From Streptomyces sp. CBMA152 (lineage in GTDB: Bacteria; Actinomycetota; Actinomycetes; Streptomycetales; Streptomycetaceae), in assembly GCF_014596475.1 (NCBI RefSeq), contig NZ_MECJ01000037.1, positions 1-53,578 of the forward strand: a stretch of 53,578 nt of DNA, given 5' to 3'. Positions within the stretch are counted from its first letter, which is position 1; each line of letters starts with the position of its first letter. The position numbers and the translations under genes were made by a program. Below the pieces are notes generated by a model. The model searched no databases and had not been told where the DNA came from. It saw only the letters and a list, made by a program, of their open reading frames with translations. Positions 16,219-24,787 of this stretch are shown here, in pieces.

Positions 16219-16303
16219 ATGAAATCCGATCTAGCCTTCCTACGTTTGCTTCCGTTGTTTGCTTCCGCTTTCACGCTCGATCTCGTCTCAGAGGGGCCGG
16301 AGA

Positions 16304-17206
16304 ATGGCTGCCGGTATACGTCCAGGGACCCGGCGTCCCACCGGACCGGAGACGACCGGTACCTCCCGGCCGCCCCTGGTGCGCGAGCTGCTGCTCGTGA
16401 CCGTGCTGTTTGTCGTGTACAAGTTCGGCCGCCAGCTGGCCAACGGCCACGAGGACAGCGCCTTCCGCAACGCCGACCGCGTCTGGGACTGGGAGCGCGC
16501 GCTCCATCTGCCCGGCGAGTCCTCGGTGCAGCAGCTCCTGCTCCACAACGACGACCTGATCCGCGTCGCCAACACCTTCTACGCGACCGTCCACTTCCCC
16601 GCGACGATCGCCTTCCTGATCTGGCTGTACGTACGCCGGCCCGCCCACTACCTCTGGTCGCGCCGGGTCCTGGCGCTGGTGACCACGGCCGCGCTCGCGC
16701 TGCACATCCTGGTGCCGCTGGCGCCGCCCCGGATGCTGGCGGCGGCCGGCCTGGTCGACACCGCGCAGGTGTACGGGCCGTCGGTGTACGCGTCGACGCC
16801 GGACACCGACACCATGGCCAACCAGTTCGCGGCGATGCCCTCGCTGCACTTCGGGTGGGCGCTGATGGTGGCGATCGGGCTGATCGCGGCGACCCGGAGC
16901 CGCTGGCGGTGGCTGTGGCTGCTGCACCCGCTGCTCACCCTGCTGGTGATCGTCGGCACCGCCAACCACTACTGGCTGGACGCGATCGTCGCGACCGCGC
17001 TGCTCGGTGCGGCGCTGTACTTCGTGCCCCGTCCGAAGCTTGCGCAGCGCTCCACCGTCGTCCGTGTACAGCGGGCCCCCTCGCCCCGGCCGGCCGAGCC
17101 CGCCGTGGCCCCCCAGACCGCCCGTGCCCCGGAATCTGCCCTGACCTCCGGGCGCACGGGCGCCTCCCCTGAGCCTGAACCCCAGCTCGCGGAGGCGCTG
17201 CGATGA
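16304..17206 (+). CDS. PAP2-type membrane phosphotransferase (AUR1/Ipt-like)
   Basis: The protein has 300 residues and about six membrane helices. The PAP2_3 motifs are MPSLHFGWALMV and TANHYWLDAIVAT, with the catalytic His residues in SLHF and NHYW. Such proteins move or remove head groups of lipid phosphates, as inositolphosphotransferases do. The last 60 residues are Pro-rich and probably cytoplasmic and disordered. GAGGGG lies seven bases before the ATG at 16304. The stop overlaps the ATG of the DMT gene (ATGA), so the two are coupled. The operon faces tetR across a palindromic operator. Confidence 0.87.
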   Translation: MAAGIRPGTRRPTGPETTGTSRPPLVRELLLVTVLFVVYKFGRQLANGHEDSAFRNADRVWDWERALHLPGESSVQQLLLHNDDLIRVANTFYATVHFPATIAFLIWLYVRRPAHYLWSRRVLALVTTAALALHILVPLAPPRMLAAAGLVDTAQVYGPSVYASTPDTDTMANQFAAMPSLHFGWALMVAIGLIAATRSRWRWLWLLHPLLTLLVIVGTANHYWLDAIVATALLGAALYFVPRPKLAQRSTVVRVQRAPSPRPAEPAVAPQTARAPESALTSGRTGASPEPEPQLAEALR

Positions 17207-18141
17207 ACGAGTCCGCGGTTCTCGCCATCGTCCTCTCGCTCGCCTCGGCCGCCGGGTACGCGCTGGCCGCCGTCGGCCAGTCGCGGCTCGCCTCGGCGAA
17301 CGCGGGCGGCTCGATCCTCACCCTGCTCGCCCGGCCGCAGTGGTGGTGGGCCGTCGGGCTCAATGCGGGCGGCGCGCTGATGCACGTCGCCGCACTGCAC
17401 TACGGCCCGCTCACCCTGGTCCAGCCGCTGGGCGCGCTCACCCTGGTCGCGGCGCTGCCGATCGGCGCGTACTACGAGCGGCGCCGGGTGACCCGTCGGG
17501 AGTGGCGCGGCGCGGCCTGGACGCTCGCGGGCCTCACGGGCCTGATCGCGGTGACCGGGCCCGCGACGCCCGGGGACGCGTTGAGTCTGCGCGAGAGTCT
17601 TTCCGTCGCGGCGGCCACCATGCTCCTGATCGGCGTGGCCTCCCGTTCCGGCGCGGCGCGCGGCGGCCTCGGCCACGCCACCGCGTCCGGGGTCGCCTCG
17701 GGCGTGGCCTCCGCGCTCACCCAGACCGTCACCGCCTCGCTCGCCCGTGAACTCCCGGGCGGCCCGCTGGCCTGGTGGCAGACGACGCTGATCGCCGCGC
17801 TGGTGGCGACGTTCGCGGTGGGCGGGCTGCTGCTCTCGCAGGCCGCGTTCCGGGGCGGGCTCGCCGCCCCGCTCGCGGTGGTCAACCTCGCCAACCCGGC
17901 GGCCGCCGCCGTGATCGGCGTGGCCCTGCTCGGCGAGCGTTTCCACGGCGGTGCGCTGGGCTGGCTCACGGCGGCGGCAGCTGCGGCGGTCGCCGCACGC
18001 GGTGTGCTCATGCTGACGGGCGCGCAGCCTGCGGAGGCGGTCGTCCCGTCACCGCGCACCCCGGAAGCCGAGCGCATCCCGGAGCCCACCCGCACCCCGG
18101 ACCCCGTCCTCGCACCGGAACCCGCCAGCGCGCCTGCCTGA
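17203..18141 (+). CDS. DMT superfamily transporter (EamA-like)
   Basis: This 312-residue protein has about nine to ten hydrophobic helices in two repeats, as in drug/metabolite transporters: SLASAAGYALAAVGQSRL at the start, LTLVQPLGALTLVAALPIGA in the first half and PLAVVNLANPAAAAVIGVAL in the second. The C-terminal tail is Pro-rich. It is translationally coupled to the PAP2 protein and probably exports a small molecule or moves lipid precursors. Regulation by the divergent TetR is likely. Substrate unknown. Confidence 0.85.
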   Translation: MNESAVLAIVLSLASAAGYALAAVGQSRLASANAGGSILTLLARPQWWWAVGLNAGGALMHVAALHYGPLTLVQPLGALTLVAALPIGAYYERRRVTRREWRGAAWTLAGLTGLIAVTGPATPGDALSLRESLSVAAATMLLIGVASRSGAARGGLGHATASGVASGVASALTQTVTASLARELPGGPLAWWQTTLIAALVATFAVGGLLLSQAAFRGGLAAPLAVVNLANPAAAAVIGVALLGERFHGGALGWLTAAAAAAVAARGVLMLTGAQPAEAVVPSPRTPEAERIPEPTRTPDPVLAPEPASAPA

Positions 18142-18223
18142 ACTCAGCCCGCGCGCCCGCCCGTTCACGTCACCACCCGTCTTCCCGTACGCGTACGTAC
18201 ACACCTGCCCGTACGCGGACGAC

Positions 18224-18541
18224 TCAGCCCGTCAGCCACCTGAGCAGCGCCGTAGTAACCACCGCGCCGACGAGCGTCAGCGGCAGCGGAGCCCGATACG
18301 CGCGCAGGCCGACCGCGACCGCCAACCCCCCGAGCGCGGTGGCGTCGACGTCCTTCCAACCTGGGCCCGCCACCTGTACGACCACGAACCCGGCGAGCAG
18401 CGCGGGTGCGAGGAGGGTGAGCGCCGAGCGGGTGCGGAGCGGGAGTTCACGTCCGCCGAACAGGGCCGGGCCCACCGCCTTGAGCGCGAAACCGAGCACC
18501 GCGACCGCGCCGATCGCCGTCCAGACCGTCATCGCCGTCAT
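18224..18541 (-). CDS. azlD: AzlD family branched-chain amino acid export subunit
   Basis: The protein has 105 residues and four predicted membrane helices; starts MTAMTVWTAIGAVAVLGFALK and contains LTLLAPALLAGFVVVQ and LTLVGAVVTTALLRW. AzlD is the small partner of AzlC in a two-component exporter of branched-chain amino acids. Its start overlaps the stop of azlC by four bases. The next gene on this side is convergent. Confidence 0.9.
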   Translation of the reverse strand: MTAMTVWTAIGAVAVLGFALKAVGPALFGGRELPLRTRSALTLLAPALLAGFVVVQVAGPGWKDVDATALGGLAVAVGLRAYRAPLPLTLVGAVVTTALLRWLTG

Positions 18542-19245
18542 CGCACGGCCTCCTTCGTGGTGCGCAGGGCGAGCAGCGCGGCCGCCGCCGCGCCGATCAG
18601 GGACGGGCCGGTCGGCAGTACGAGGAGCAGCGACCCGGCGACGGCCCCGCCGAGGGTCGCGGGCAGTCGGCCCGCGCGGTCCCGGCGTACCTCGTCGAAG
18701 AGCAGCACCACGAACAGCGCGGGCGTGAGCACGTCGAGGCCCAGCGTGTGCAGGAGTTCGGGGTCGGGCGCGACGGCGACGCCGAGCGCGGTGCCGACCA
18801 CCCACGCGGGCCACTGGACGGCGGTCGCGCCGAGGAGGAACGACCGGTCGAACCGGCCGCCGCCGAGATGCGCGGCCGCCCAGGAACCGTCGACTACCGC
18901 CTGCCCCTCCAACGCCCGGCGCAGCGGCCCGCCGCGCAGATCCCGGGCGACGGCTATCCCCATCGGCACGTATCGCACATTGACGAGAGCCGCCGCGACC
19001 ACGGCCGCCGCCACTCCCCCGCCCGCCCCGAGCGTCGCCGCGAGCGCGAACTGTGCGGAGCCCGAGAAGACGACCAGCGAGCAGACGACCGGGGCGACCG
19101 GACCCCAGCCCTGTGCCTGGCTGATCGCCCCGAAGCTGATGGCCAGCAGGAACGCGGCCGCCGCGAGTCCCGCACCCGCCCTGAGCCCGGCGAGGAAGCG
19201 TTCGCGCGGTATCTCGTCGGCCCTGCCCGCAAGTTGACTGCCCAT
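18538..19245 (-). CDS. azlC: AzlC family branched-chain amino acid exporter
   Basis: This 235-residue membrane protein has AISFGAISQAQGWGPVAPVV and the family's VFSGSAQFALAAT segment and NVRYVPMGIAVARDL. It forms the large subunit of the AzlCD exporter in the plasma membrane. It is coupled to azlD and divergent from a CGNR-type regulator gene, with an AT-rich 68-bp region between them that carries TAAC/GTTA half-sites and probably the shared promoters. Regulation by that regulator is an inference from position. Confidence 0.92.
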   Translation of the reverse strand: MGSQLAGRADEIPRERFLAGLRAGAGLAAAAFLLAISFGAISQAQGWGPVAPVVCSLVVFSGSAQFALAATLGAGGGVAAAVVAAALVNVRYVPMGIAVARDLRGGPLRRALEGQAVVDGSWAAAHLGGGRFDRSFLLGATAVQWPAWVVGTALGVAVAPDPELLHTLGLDVLTPALFVVLLFDEVRRDRAGRLPATLGGAVAGSLLLVLPTGPSLIGAAAAALLALRTTKEAVR

Positions 19246-19313
19246 ACGCGCACTCTAACAACCAAACAGCTTTTAACTCGTTATGTTTTTCACCTGCCGC
19301 CTAAGATGGAGCC

Positions 19314-19895
19314 GTGAGCGACAAGCAGCCCTCCTTCGTCGGCGGCCACCCGGCCCTCGACTTCGCCAACACCGTCGCCTGGCGCACCGACGAGACCCGC
19401 CGCGTCGACCGGGTGCCCGGGGGTGCGGCCGACTGGGAACGCTGGGCCGTCATGGCGGGGCTGCTCGATCCGGACACGGACACCCAACACCCGTCAAATG
19501 ACGGCGAGTTGGATGCTCTCCTCGACCTGCGCGGCGCGCTCCAAGCCGTCCTGGACGCCTTCGCCGACGGGGAGCCGCCGCCCGCCCCCGCTTGGGAGAC
19601 GCTGCGCCGAGCGATTCTGCGGGCCCGCGAAGCAGCCGCGCTGCCGCGTGCGCTGCCACTGCGCTGGGAACCGGGCGCGCGCGATCTGACCGATCTGCGG
19701 CACGCCCTCGCCCTGCGCGCCGAGGAACTGCTCGGCGGCGACGGTCTGTCGCGGGTGCGCCGCTGCGCGGGACCCGGCTGCGGCTGGTTCTTCCTCGACC
19801 GTACGCGCGGCGGCACCCGCCGCTGGTGCAGCTCCGGCGACTGCGGCAACCGCGACCGCGCCCGCCGCCACTACGCCCGCACCCACCAGGCGTAA
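19314..19895 (+). CDS. CGNR zinc-finger transcriptional regulator (ABATE domain)
   Basis: The protein has 193 residues and starts with GTG. The N-terminal ABATE-type domain begins GGHPALDFANTVAWR. The C-terminal zinc finger shows CAGPGCGWFFLDRT followed by RRWCSSGDCGNRDRARRH, the CGNR signature. These proteins are putative regulators often placed beside transporter genes, here azlCD. DNA binding is presumably through the zinc finger. The gene ends in a strong hairpin shared with GH31. Confidence 0.9.
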   Translation: MSDKQPSFVGGHPALDFANTVAWRTDETRRVDRVPGGAADWERWAVMAGLLDPDTDTQHPSNDGELDALLDLRGALQAVLDAFADGEPPPAPAWETLRRAILRAREAAALPRALPLRWEPGARDLTDLRHALALRAEELLGGDGLSRVRRCAGPGCGWFFLDRTRGGTRRWCSSGDCGNRDRARRHYARTHQA

Positions 19896-19908
19896 ACCCG
19901 TACGCGAA

Positions 19909-19938
19909 GGGCCGCACCGGAGACATCCGGTGCGGCCC
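19909..19938. terminator. Bidirectional hairpin between CGNR and GH31 genes
   Basis: GGGCCGCACCGGA (19909-19921) and TCCGGTGCGGCCC (19926-19938) form a perfect 13-bp stem with a GACA loop, placed between two convergent stops. Confidence 0.85.
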
Positions 19939-19961
19939 GACCGTCGTACCGCTTACGCGAC

Positions 19962-22634
19962 TCAGCCCAGCGTGACCGTCAGGCCCCGCGCGGTGGAGAC
20001 GGACGCCGTCCTGACCTCCGTCACCCCCGTCGCCGCGTCGAAGAACCAGCCCGAGCCCGCCGCCGCGAGCTCCTGCGCGGAGCCGTAGCGGTGGAGCCGG
20101 TCACCGCGCACGGCGACCGCGCCGGGGGCCGACTTCGTGTGGACCGTGAAGCGGTAGGCGCGCGTGGCGGGCTTCCCGGTGTAACTGCCCACACTCGGGC
20201 CGACGTTGATGACCGAGCCGTGTCCCGTCGCGTGCACCTCGACCCGCTGGGTGGCCGCCGAGCCCTGGGCGAACTGCCGGGTCACGCCGTCGTCCTCGTA
20301 CAGCGTGTACGCGGACTTCCCCGCCTGCGGGTAGATGTCGTAGTCCAGCTCGCCCTTGTCCCGGGTCTGCCAGGACACCGTGCCCTTGGGCCACATCGGC
20401 ACGATCGACCCGCCCTTCACGAAGAGCGGCAGGGTGTCGAGCGGCGCCTTGTAGCCGTTGATGGTGGTCGGGCCCTGATAGGTCCTGCCGGTCCAGTAGT
20501 CCGTCCAGGTGCCCTTGGGCAGATAGATCCCGTCCCGTACAGCCGTGTCGCTGTAGACCGGCGCCACCAGGAAGTCGGGGCCCGCCAGGAACTCGTACTT
20601 GGCGTTCGGGCCGAGCGCCTGCGGGTCGTCCGGGTACTCCAGGGAGAGCGGCCGGACCGCGCCGACGCCGGTCTTCGTCGCGTCCTTCGAGAGTCCGTAC
20701 ATGTACGGGATCAACCGCTCCTTGAGCTGGAGGTACTTGCGGTTGATGGAGGTGTACGGCTCGCCGTCCAGCCAGGGCTGCTGGTCGTGCGGCTTCTTGG
20801 TGGTGAGGTCGCTCGCCCAGCCGTCCATGGTCATGATGGCGGGCAGGAACGCCTTCCACTGGAGGTCGCGGGTGTACATCTTCGGGTCGTGGGCGAAGAT
20901 GCTGCCGACGTCGCCGGTGTTGTAGGCGATGCCGGAGAGCGTGGCGCCCGCGTATGTCGGGATCTGCCAGCGGATGTAGTCCCAGCTCAGCTTCTGGTCG
21001 CCGCTCCACAGGACGCCGCAGCGCTGGGCGCCCGACCAGGAGACCGGCAGCCAGACGAAGCCGCGCGCGTCGCTGTTGTCCTCGATGCCGGCCTTGGCCT
21101 GGTCGCAGGCGTTCAGCGCGAAGCCGTAGCCGTTGCCGACCCAGGCGACGTCGAGCTTGGCGACCCGCTGGCCCGCCTTGACCTGCTCGGCGAGCTTGTC
21201 GAGGCCGTCCTGGGTCCACAGGCCCAGCTGGGCGTTGTGCGCCTGGAGGCCCTTGCCGGTCTCGGCGAGGTTCTCGTAGCCGCAGCCGTACCCGTCGTTG
21301 ACGAGCATCCAGCCGAGCGGCATCTGGTTCTGCGTATAGCCGTCGGCGACCTTCAGCGCGTCGAGGGTGTGCCGCTCGCCGCGGTTGGCGTTGTGCAGAT
21401 AGCAGTCGGAGTCGCCCGGTTCGAGCCCGTACACCGGCGGCATGAACGGCTTGCCGACCAGCGAGGTGTACTTGCCGATGACCGACTTCACGTCACCGGT
21501 GAAGTAGTAGGCGTCCAGGCGCCGTTCCTGCTGGCCGGTGCGGACGTGGGGGCCGAAGTCGTACACGCCGGGCGTGAAGGTGTTGCGGAAGACGCCGTAG
21601 CCCGCCGAGGAGATGTAGAACGGCTGGGAGTTGTTGTAACCGCCCTCGTTCCAGTTGGTGTTGTTGCCGACGTTCATGACCTGGTCGCGGTGCGAGAAAC
21701 TGCCGTTCTGCTCGCCGCCGCCGAAGAACTGCTCGTTCGCGCCCCGGGTCAGACTCTGTCGCAGTCCGCCGGTGGTCCAGCGCAGCGGGTCGGCCTCCTG
21801 CCAGATGGCGGTGCGGTTGTCCGCCTTGTAGAGGCCGAACCGCAGGGGCTTCTTGTAGACGCGCAGCACGCTCCCCTTGGTGCGGATGCCGTAATAGGCG
21901 CCCGCGTCGAAGGAGTGGGTGTTCCGGTTCGGCTTCGGCTGCTGGTGGATCATGTGGCTGCCGGGCGGGTCCGCGAGGACGCCGTCGGGGGACGCCTGCA
22001 ACCTCAGCGTGTCATCGGCGAAGAAGTCCGCGCGGGCCTTGAGCGCACCGGCCGCGATCTCGTACGTACCGTTCCCGCCACTGAACGACGTGAGGTTCCC
22101 GGCGTCGCTCGCCTCGGGCAGATACGCCTTGCCGGTAAAGGAGTTGTTGTGCACGTCGTACGGGACGACGACCACGTGGTACGTGCCCGACGCCTTCGGG
22201 ATCACGGTCGCCTCGGGGTCGGCGGTCCCGGCGCTCTCGGCGACCTTCTTGCCCGTCGAGTCGTAGATGTAGAGGTCGAAGTCGTCGGTGGGCGTCTGCC
22301 ATTGGATGGAGACGGGGACGCCGCCCTCCGGGTTGTCGTCCCACTCACCGGCCGGCGGGTTCACGGTCAGGTCGAAGCGGTCGCAGACCGCGTTGGTGGG
22401 GTCCTCGGCGGCCGTCCCGCACTTGTCGGGCGAGCCGACCGTGCCCTTCGGGTAGACGGGGCTCTGCCAGGTGACGCTCTTGGAGGTGCCGTCGAGGGTG
22501 CCGGCGGGCGGGGTGGCGGTGGGGGCGCCCGGGGACGCCGAGGCGGCGGGGACGGTCAGGGCGGTGAGGGTGAGCGCGGCCGCCGCGAGCACGGCGGCGG
22601 CCACTCTCCCCTGGCGGTGTCGAAGATTCCGCAA
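19962..22634 (-). CDS. Secreted glycoside hydrolase family 31 enzyme with N-terminal PPC-like domain
   Basis: The protein has about 890 residues. I prefer a TTG start at 22634: a GGAG site lies eight bases upstream and it gives a classic signal peptide (basic head, Ala/Leu core, AASA cut site). The ATG at 22688 has no ribosome site. A beta-sandwich like the bacterial prepeptidase C-terminal domain follows (DFDLYIYDSTGKKV, SGTYHVVVVPY). The GH31 barrel has a nucleophile Asp near residue 495 in KLDVAWVG and an acid/base Asp near 575 in YNTGDVGS. The usual GH31 nucleophile block (W-x-D-M-N-E) is absent. Divergence of this kind is seen in alpha-N-acetylgalactosaminidase-type GH31 proteins, so that activity is a possibility rather than alpha-glucosidase. 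Confidence 0.88.
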   Translation of the reverse strand: MRNLRHRQGRVAAAVLAAAALTLTALTVPAASASPGAPTATPPAGTLDGTSKSVTWQSPVYPKGTVGSPDKCGTAAEDPTNAVCDRFDLTVNPPAGEWDDNPEGGVPVSIQWQTPTDDFDLYIYDSTGKKVAESAGTADPEATVIPKASGTYHVVVVPYDVHNNSFTGKAYLPEASDAGNLTSFSGGNGTYEIAAGALKARADFFADDTLRLQASPDGVLADPPGSHMIHQQPKPNRNTHSFDAGAYYGIRTKGSVLRVYKKPLRFGLYKADNRTAIWQEADPLRWTTGGLRQSLTRGANEQFFGGGEQNGSFSHRDQVMNVGNNTNWNEGGYNNSQPFYISSAGYGVFRNTFTPGVYDFGPHVRTGQQERRLDAYYFTGDVKSVIGKYTSLVGKPFMPPVYGLEPGDSDCYLHNANRGERHTLDALKVADGYTQNQMPLGWMLVNDGYGCGYENLAETGKGLQAHNAQLGLWTQDGLDKLAEQVKAGQRVAKLDVAWVGNGYGFALNACDQAKAGIEDNSDARGFVWLPVSWSGAQRCGVLWSGDQKLSWDYIRWQIPTYAGATLSGIAYNTGDVGSIFAHDPKMYTRDLQWKAFLPAIMTMDGWASDLTTKKPHDQQPWLDGEPYTSINRKYLQLKERLIPYMYGLSKDATKTGVGAVRPLSLEYPDDPQALGPNAKYEFLAGPDFLVAPVYSDTAVRDGIYLPKGTWTDYWTGRTYQGPTTINGYKAPLDTLPLFVKGGSIVPMWPKGTVSWQTRDKGELDYDIYPQAGKSAYTLYEDDGVTRQFAQGSAATQRVEVHATGHGSVINVGPSVGSYTGKPATRAYRFTVHTKSAPGAVAVRGDRLHRYGSAQELAAAGSGWFFDAATGVTEVRTASVSTARGLTVTLG

Positions 22635-22714
22635 GGAGTGTTCTCCGTTCGTACCGAGCTGCTTTTGAACAACTGGTGGGAAGTGCATGCGCGTTCATGC
22701 TTGGAACGGTGGAG

Positions 22715-22726
22715 TTTCGAGCATAA
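22715..22726. promoter_or_regulatory. DeoR-like half-site upstream of GH31
   Basis: TTTCGAGCATAA matches TTTCGAGCACAA at 14581-14592, eleven of twelve bases. It is about 80 bp from the TTG start on the promoter side. Sharing suggests that the DeoR protein at 14669 also controls GH31. Confidence 0.5.
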
Positions 22727-22816
22727 AGATTCATTACGCGGCCGGTACATGTCAACGGCTTCGCAGATACCGGACGGGTAAAACCAGGCCTCGCACTCGC
22801 CCCCAGTCCTCGATTT

Positions 22817-22863
22817 CGTCATCTTGACGATATGCAGGAGTCTCCAATATCGTCGACATGACG
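22817..22863. promoter_or_regulatory. Long inverted repeat upstream of the SPFH gene
   Basis: CGTCATCTTGACGATAT (22817-22833) and ATATCGTCGACATGACG (22847-22863) pair at 15 of 17 positions around a 13-bp spacer that contains GGAG. It lies 20 bp before the SPFH ATG. This fits a repressor operator; no regulator gene is adjacent. Confidence 0.65.
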
Positions 22864-22883
22864 AAAACGAGAAGGGTCCTCCC

Positions 22884-23894
22884 ATGGCCGACATCACCCG
22901 GCGCCTCGGCTGGCGCCATCTGCGCTCCGCGCCCACCGCCCACATCCGCCACCACAGGGGCGGCAAGCTGATCCACGACGGGACCGGGCTGAGCTTCCGG
23001 TTCCGGCCGCTGACCGCCGCGATCTCCGAAGTACCGGTCGACGACCGGGAGTTGGCGATGGCGTTCCACGCCCGTACGGCCGACTTCCAGGACGTCACCG
23101 TGCAGGCGACCGTCACGTACCGGATCAGCGACCCGGCCGTCGCTGCCGCGCGGCTCGACTTCTCGATCGACCCGGACAGCGGCGTCTGGCGCGGCGCCCC
23201 GCTGGAGCAGCTGTCCACGCTGCTCACCGAGACCGCACAGCAGCACGCGCTCGACGTACTGGCCCGCACCTCGCTGGCGGCGGCCCTGGTCGACGGGGTC
23301 GCCTCGGTGCGCGAGCGGATCTCGGCCGGGCTCGCGGCCGAGCCCCGGCTGCCCGCCACCGGTATCGAGGTGGTGGCGGTCCGGGTCGTCGCGATCCGGC
23401 CGGAGCCCGAGGTGGAGCGCGCGCTGCGTACCCCGGCGCGCGAGCAGATCCAGCAGGAGGCCGACCGGGCGACGTACGAGCGCCGGGCCGTGGCCGTGGA
23501 GCGGGAGCGGACCATCGCCGAGAACGAGCTGGCCAGCCGCATCGAACTGGCCCGTCGCGAGGAGCAGTTGGTCGAGCAGCGCGGCACCAACGCCCGCCGC
23601 GAGGCCGAGGAGAACGCGGCCGCCGACGGTGTACGCGCCGAGGCCGAGGCCACCCGTACGGTCCGGCTCGCCCAGGCCGAGGCGAAGGCCGAACGGGAGA
23701 AGGGCGAGGCACGGGCCCAGGCGCAGGCCGCCTGGCTGCGGGTACACAGCGAGGCCGACCCCGCGACCCTCAGCGCGCTCACCACGGCCCGGCTCGCCGA
23801 GAACCTGCCCCGCATCGACAGCCTCACCGTCTCCCCCGACGTCCTCACCGGCCTGCTCGCCAAGCTGGGCCGCGCGGACGGGGAGCCGAGGTGA
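22884..23894 (+). CDS. SPFH/band-7 domain protein
   Basis: The protein has 336 residues. Residues about 20-190 match an SPFH/prohibitin fold (FQDVTVQATVTYRISDPAVA, GIEVVAVRVVAIRPEPEVE). From about 190 to 300 the chain is a long charged coiled coil rich in Glu, Arg and Ala, as in flotillin-like scaffolds. No N-terminal membrane helix is obvious, so attachment may be peripheral or lipid-dependent. The ATG at 22884 is chosen by the domain boundary and a GAGAAGG site upstream. Its stop overlaps the GTG of the next gene (GTGA), so the two products are made together. Confidence 0.88.
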   Translation: MADITRRLGWRHLRSAPTAHIRHHRGGKLIHDGTGLSFRFRPLTAAISEVPVDDRELAMAFHARTADFQDVTVQATVTYRISDPAVAAARLDFSIDPDSGVWRGAPLEQLSTLLTETAQQHALDVLARTSLAAALVDGVASVRERISAGLAAEPRLPATGIEVVAVRVVAIRPEPEVERALRTPAREQIQQEADRATYERRAVAVERERTIAENELASRIELARREEQLVEQRGTNARREAEENAAADGVRAEAEATRTVRLAQAEAKAEREKGEARAQAQAAWLRVHSEADPATLSALTTARLAENLPRIDSLTVSPDVLTGLLAKLGRADGEPR

Positions 23895-24787
23895 GCCTCG
23901 CGCCGCGCGCGGTCCTGGTCCACCGCACCACGGAGTACGAGGAGTTGCTGGCCCGGCACGGCACCCACGGCCAGGCCGCGTTCTTCCTCTCCTCGCGCGG
24001 GCGCTCCATCGACGAGGTGGCCGAGCGCCACCAGCGCGCCCGGCGGGCGCTCGCCGAGGTCGCGGCGGCGGTGCCGCTGAAGTGGCGCCAGTCTCGGGTG
24101 GAGCGGAGGGATCTGGACCGGTTCCTGTTCGCCCCCGAGGACGTGGTCGTCGTGGTCGGGCAGGACGGGCTGGTCGCCAACGCGGCCAAGTACCTGAGCG
24201 GCCAGCCCGTGGTGGGCATCGACACCGATCCGGGCCGCAACCCGGGCGTCCTGGTCCGCCACCGCCCCGGCGACGCGGCGAAGTTGCTGGAGGCGGCGCT
24301 CTCCTCGTCCGGCGCCGATGAACTCACCATGGTGGAGGCGGTCGCGGACGACACCCAGCGGCTGCTCGCGCTCAACGAGATCTATCTGGGCCCGCCCGGC
24401 CACCAGACCGCCCGCTACCGCCTCGGCCCCGACGACCAGGCCGCCGTATCCGAGCCCCAGGCGTCCTCGGGTCTGCTCGTCGGCACCGGCACGGGCGCCA
24501 CGGGCTGGCTGCGCTCGCTGTGGCAGCAGCGCGGCAGCGGCCTGGCGCTGCCGGGACCGGCCGATCCCCGGCTCGTCTGGTTCGTACGGGAGGCGTGGCC
24601 CTCCCCCACGACAGGAACGTCCTTGGTGGAAGGGGTACTTGACGGGTCCGAGCGTCTGCGGGTCACCGTCGAGTCGGACCGGCTCGTCGCGTTCGGGGAC
24701 GGAATGGAGGCGGATTCCTTGGAGTTGACGTGGGGTCAGACGATTCGGGTGGGGCGCGCGGACACGGCGCTGCGGCTGATCGGCTGA
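23891..24787 (+). CDS. NAD-kinase-like protein with altered nucleotide loop
   Basis: The protein has 298 residues. It has the NAD-kinase/diacylglycerol-kinase-like layout: VVVVVGQDGLVANAAKYL at the place of the usual GGDGT loop, GQPVVGIDTDPG, NEIYLG, then SSGLLVGTGTGATGW matching the D-G-x-x-x-S-T-P-T-G-S-T-A block. Gly-Gly-Asp-Gly-Thr has become Gly-Gln-Asp-Gly-Leu, so phosphate transfer may be changed or lost. The pair with an SPFH scaffold suggests a membrane-linked, NAD(H)-sensing or lipid-linked role. True NAD kinase activity is not assured. Confidence 0.75.
   Translation: MSLAPRAVLVHRTTEYEELLARHGTHGQAAFFLSSRGRSIDEVAERHQRARRALAEVAAAVPLKWRQSRVERRDLDRFLFAPEDVVVVVGQDGLVANAAKYLSGQPVVGIDTDPGRNPGVLVRHRPGDAAKLLEAALSSSGADELTMVEAVADDTQRLLALNEIYLGPPGHQTARYRLGPDDQAAVSEPQASSGLLVGTGTGATGWLRSLWQQRGSGLALPGPADPRLVWFVREAWPSPTTGTSLVEGVLDGSERLRVTVESDRLVAFGDGMEADSLELTWGQTIRVGRADTALRLIG

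Noticed and set aside
20091..22781. 896-residue open frame on the plus strand
   Set aside because: It is the antisense of the GH31 gene; the GH31 frame has clear domains and a signal peptide, while this one has low-complexity Val/Gly/Arg-rich sequence.
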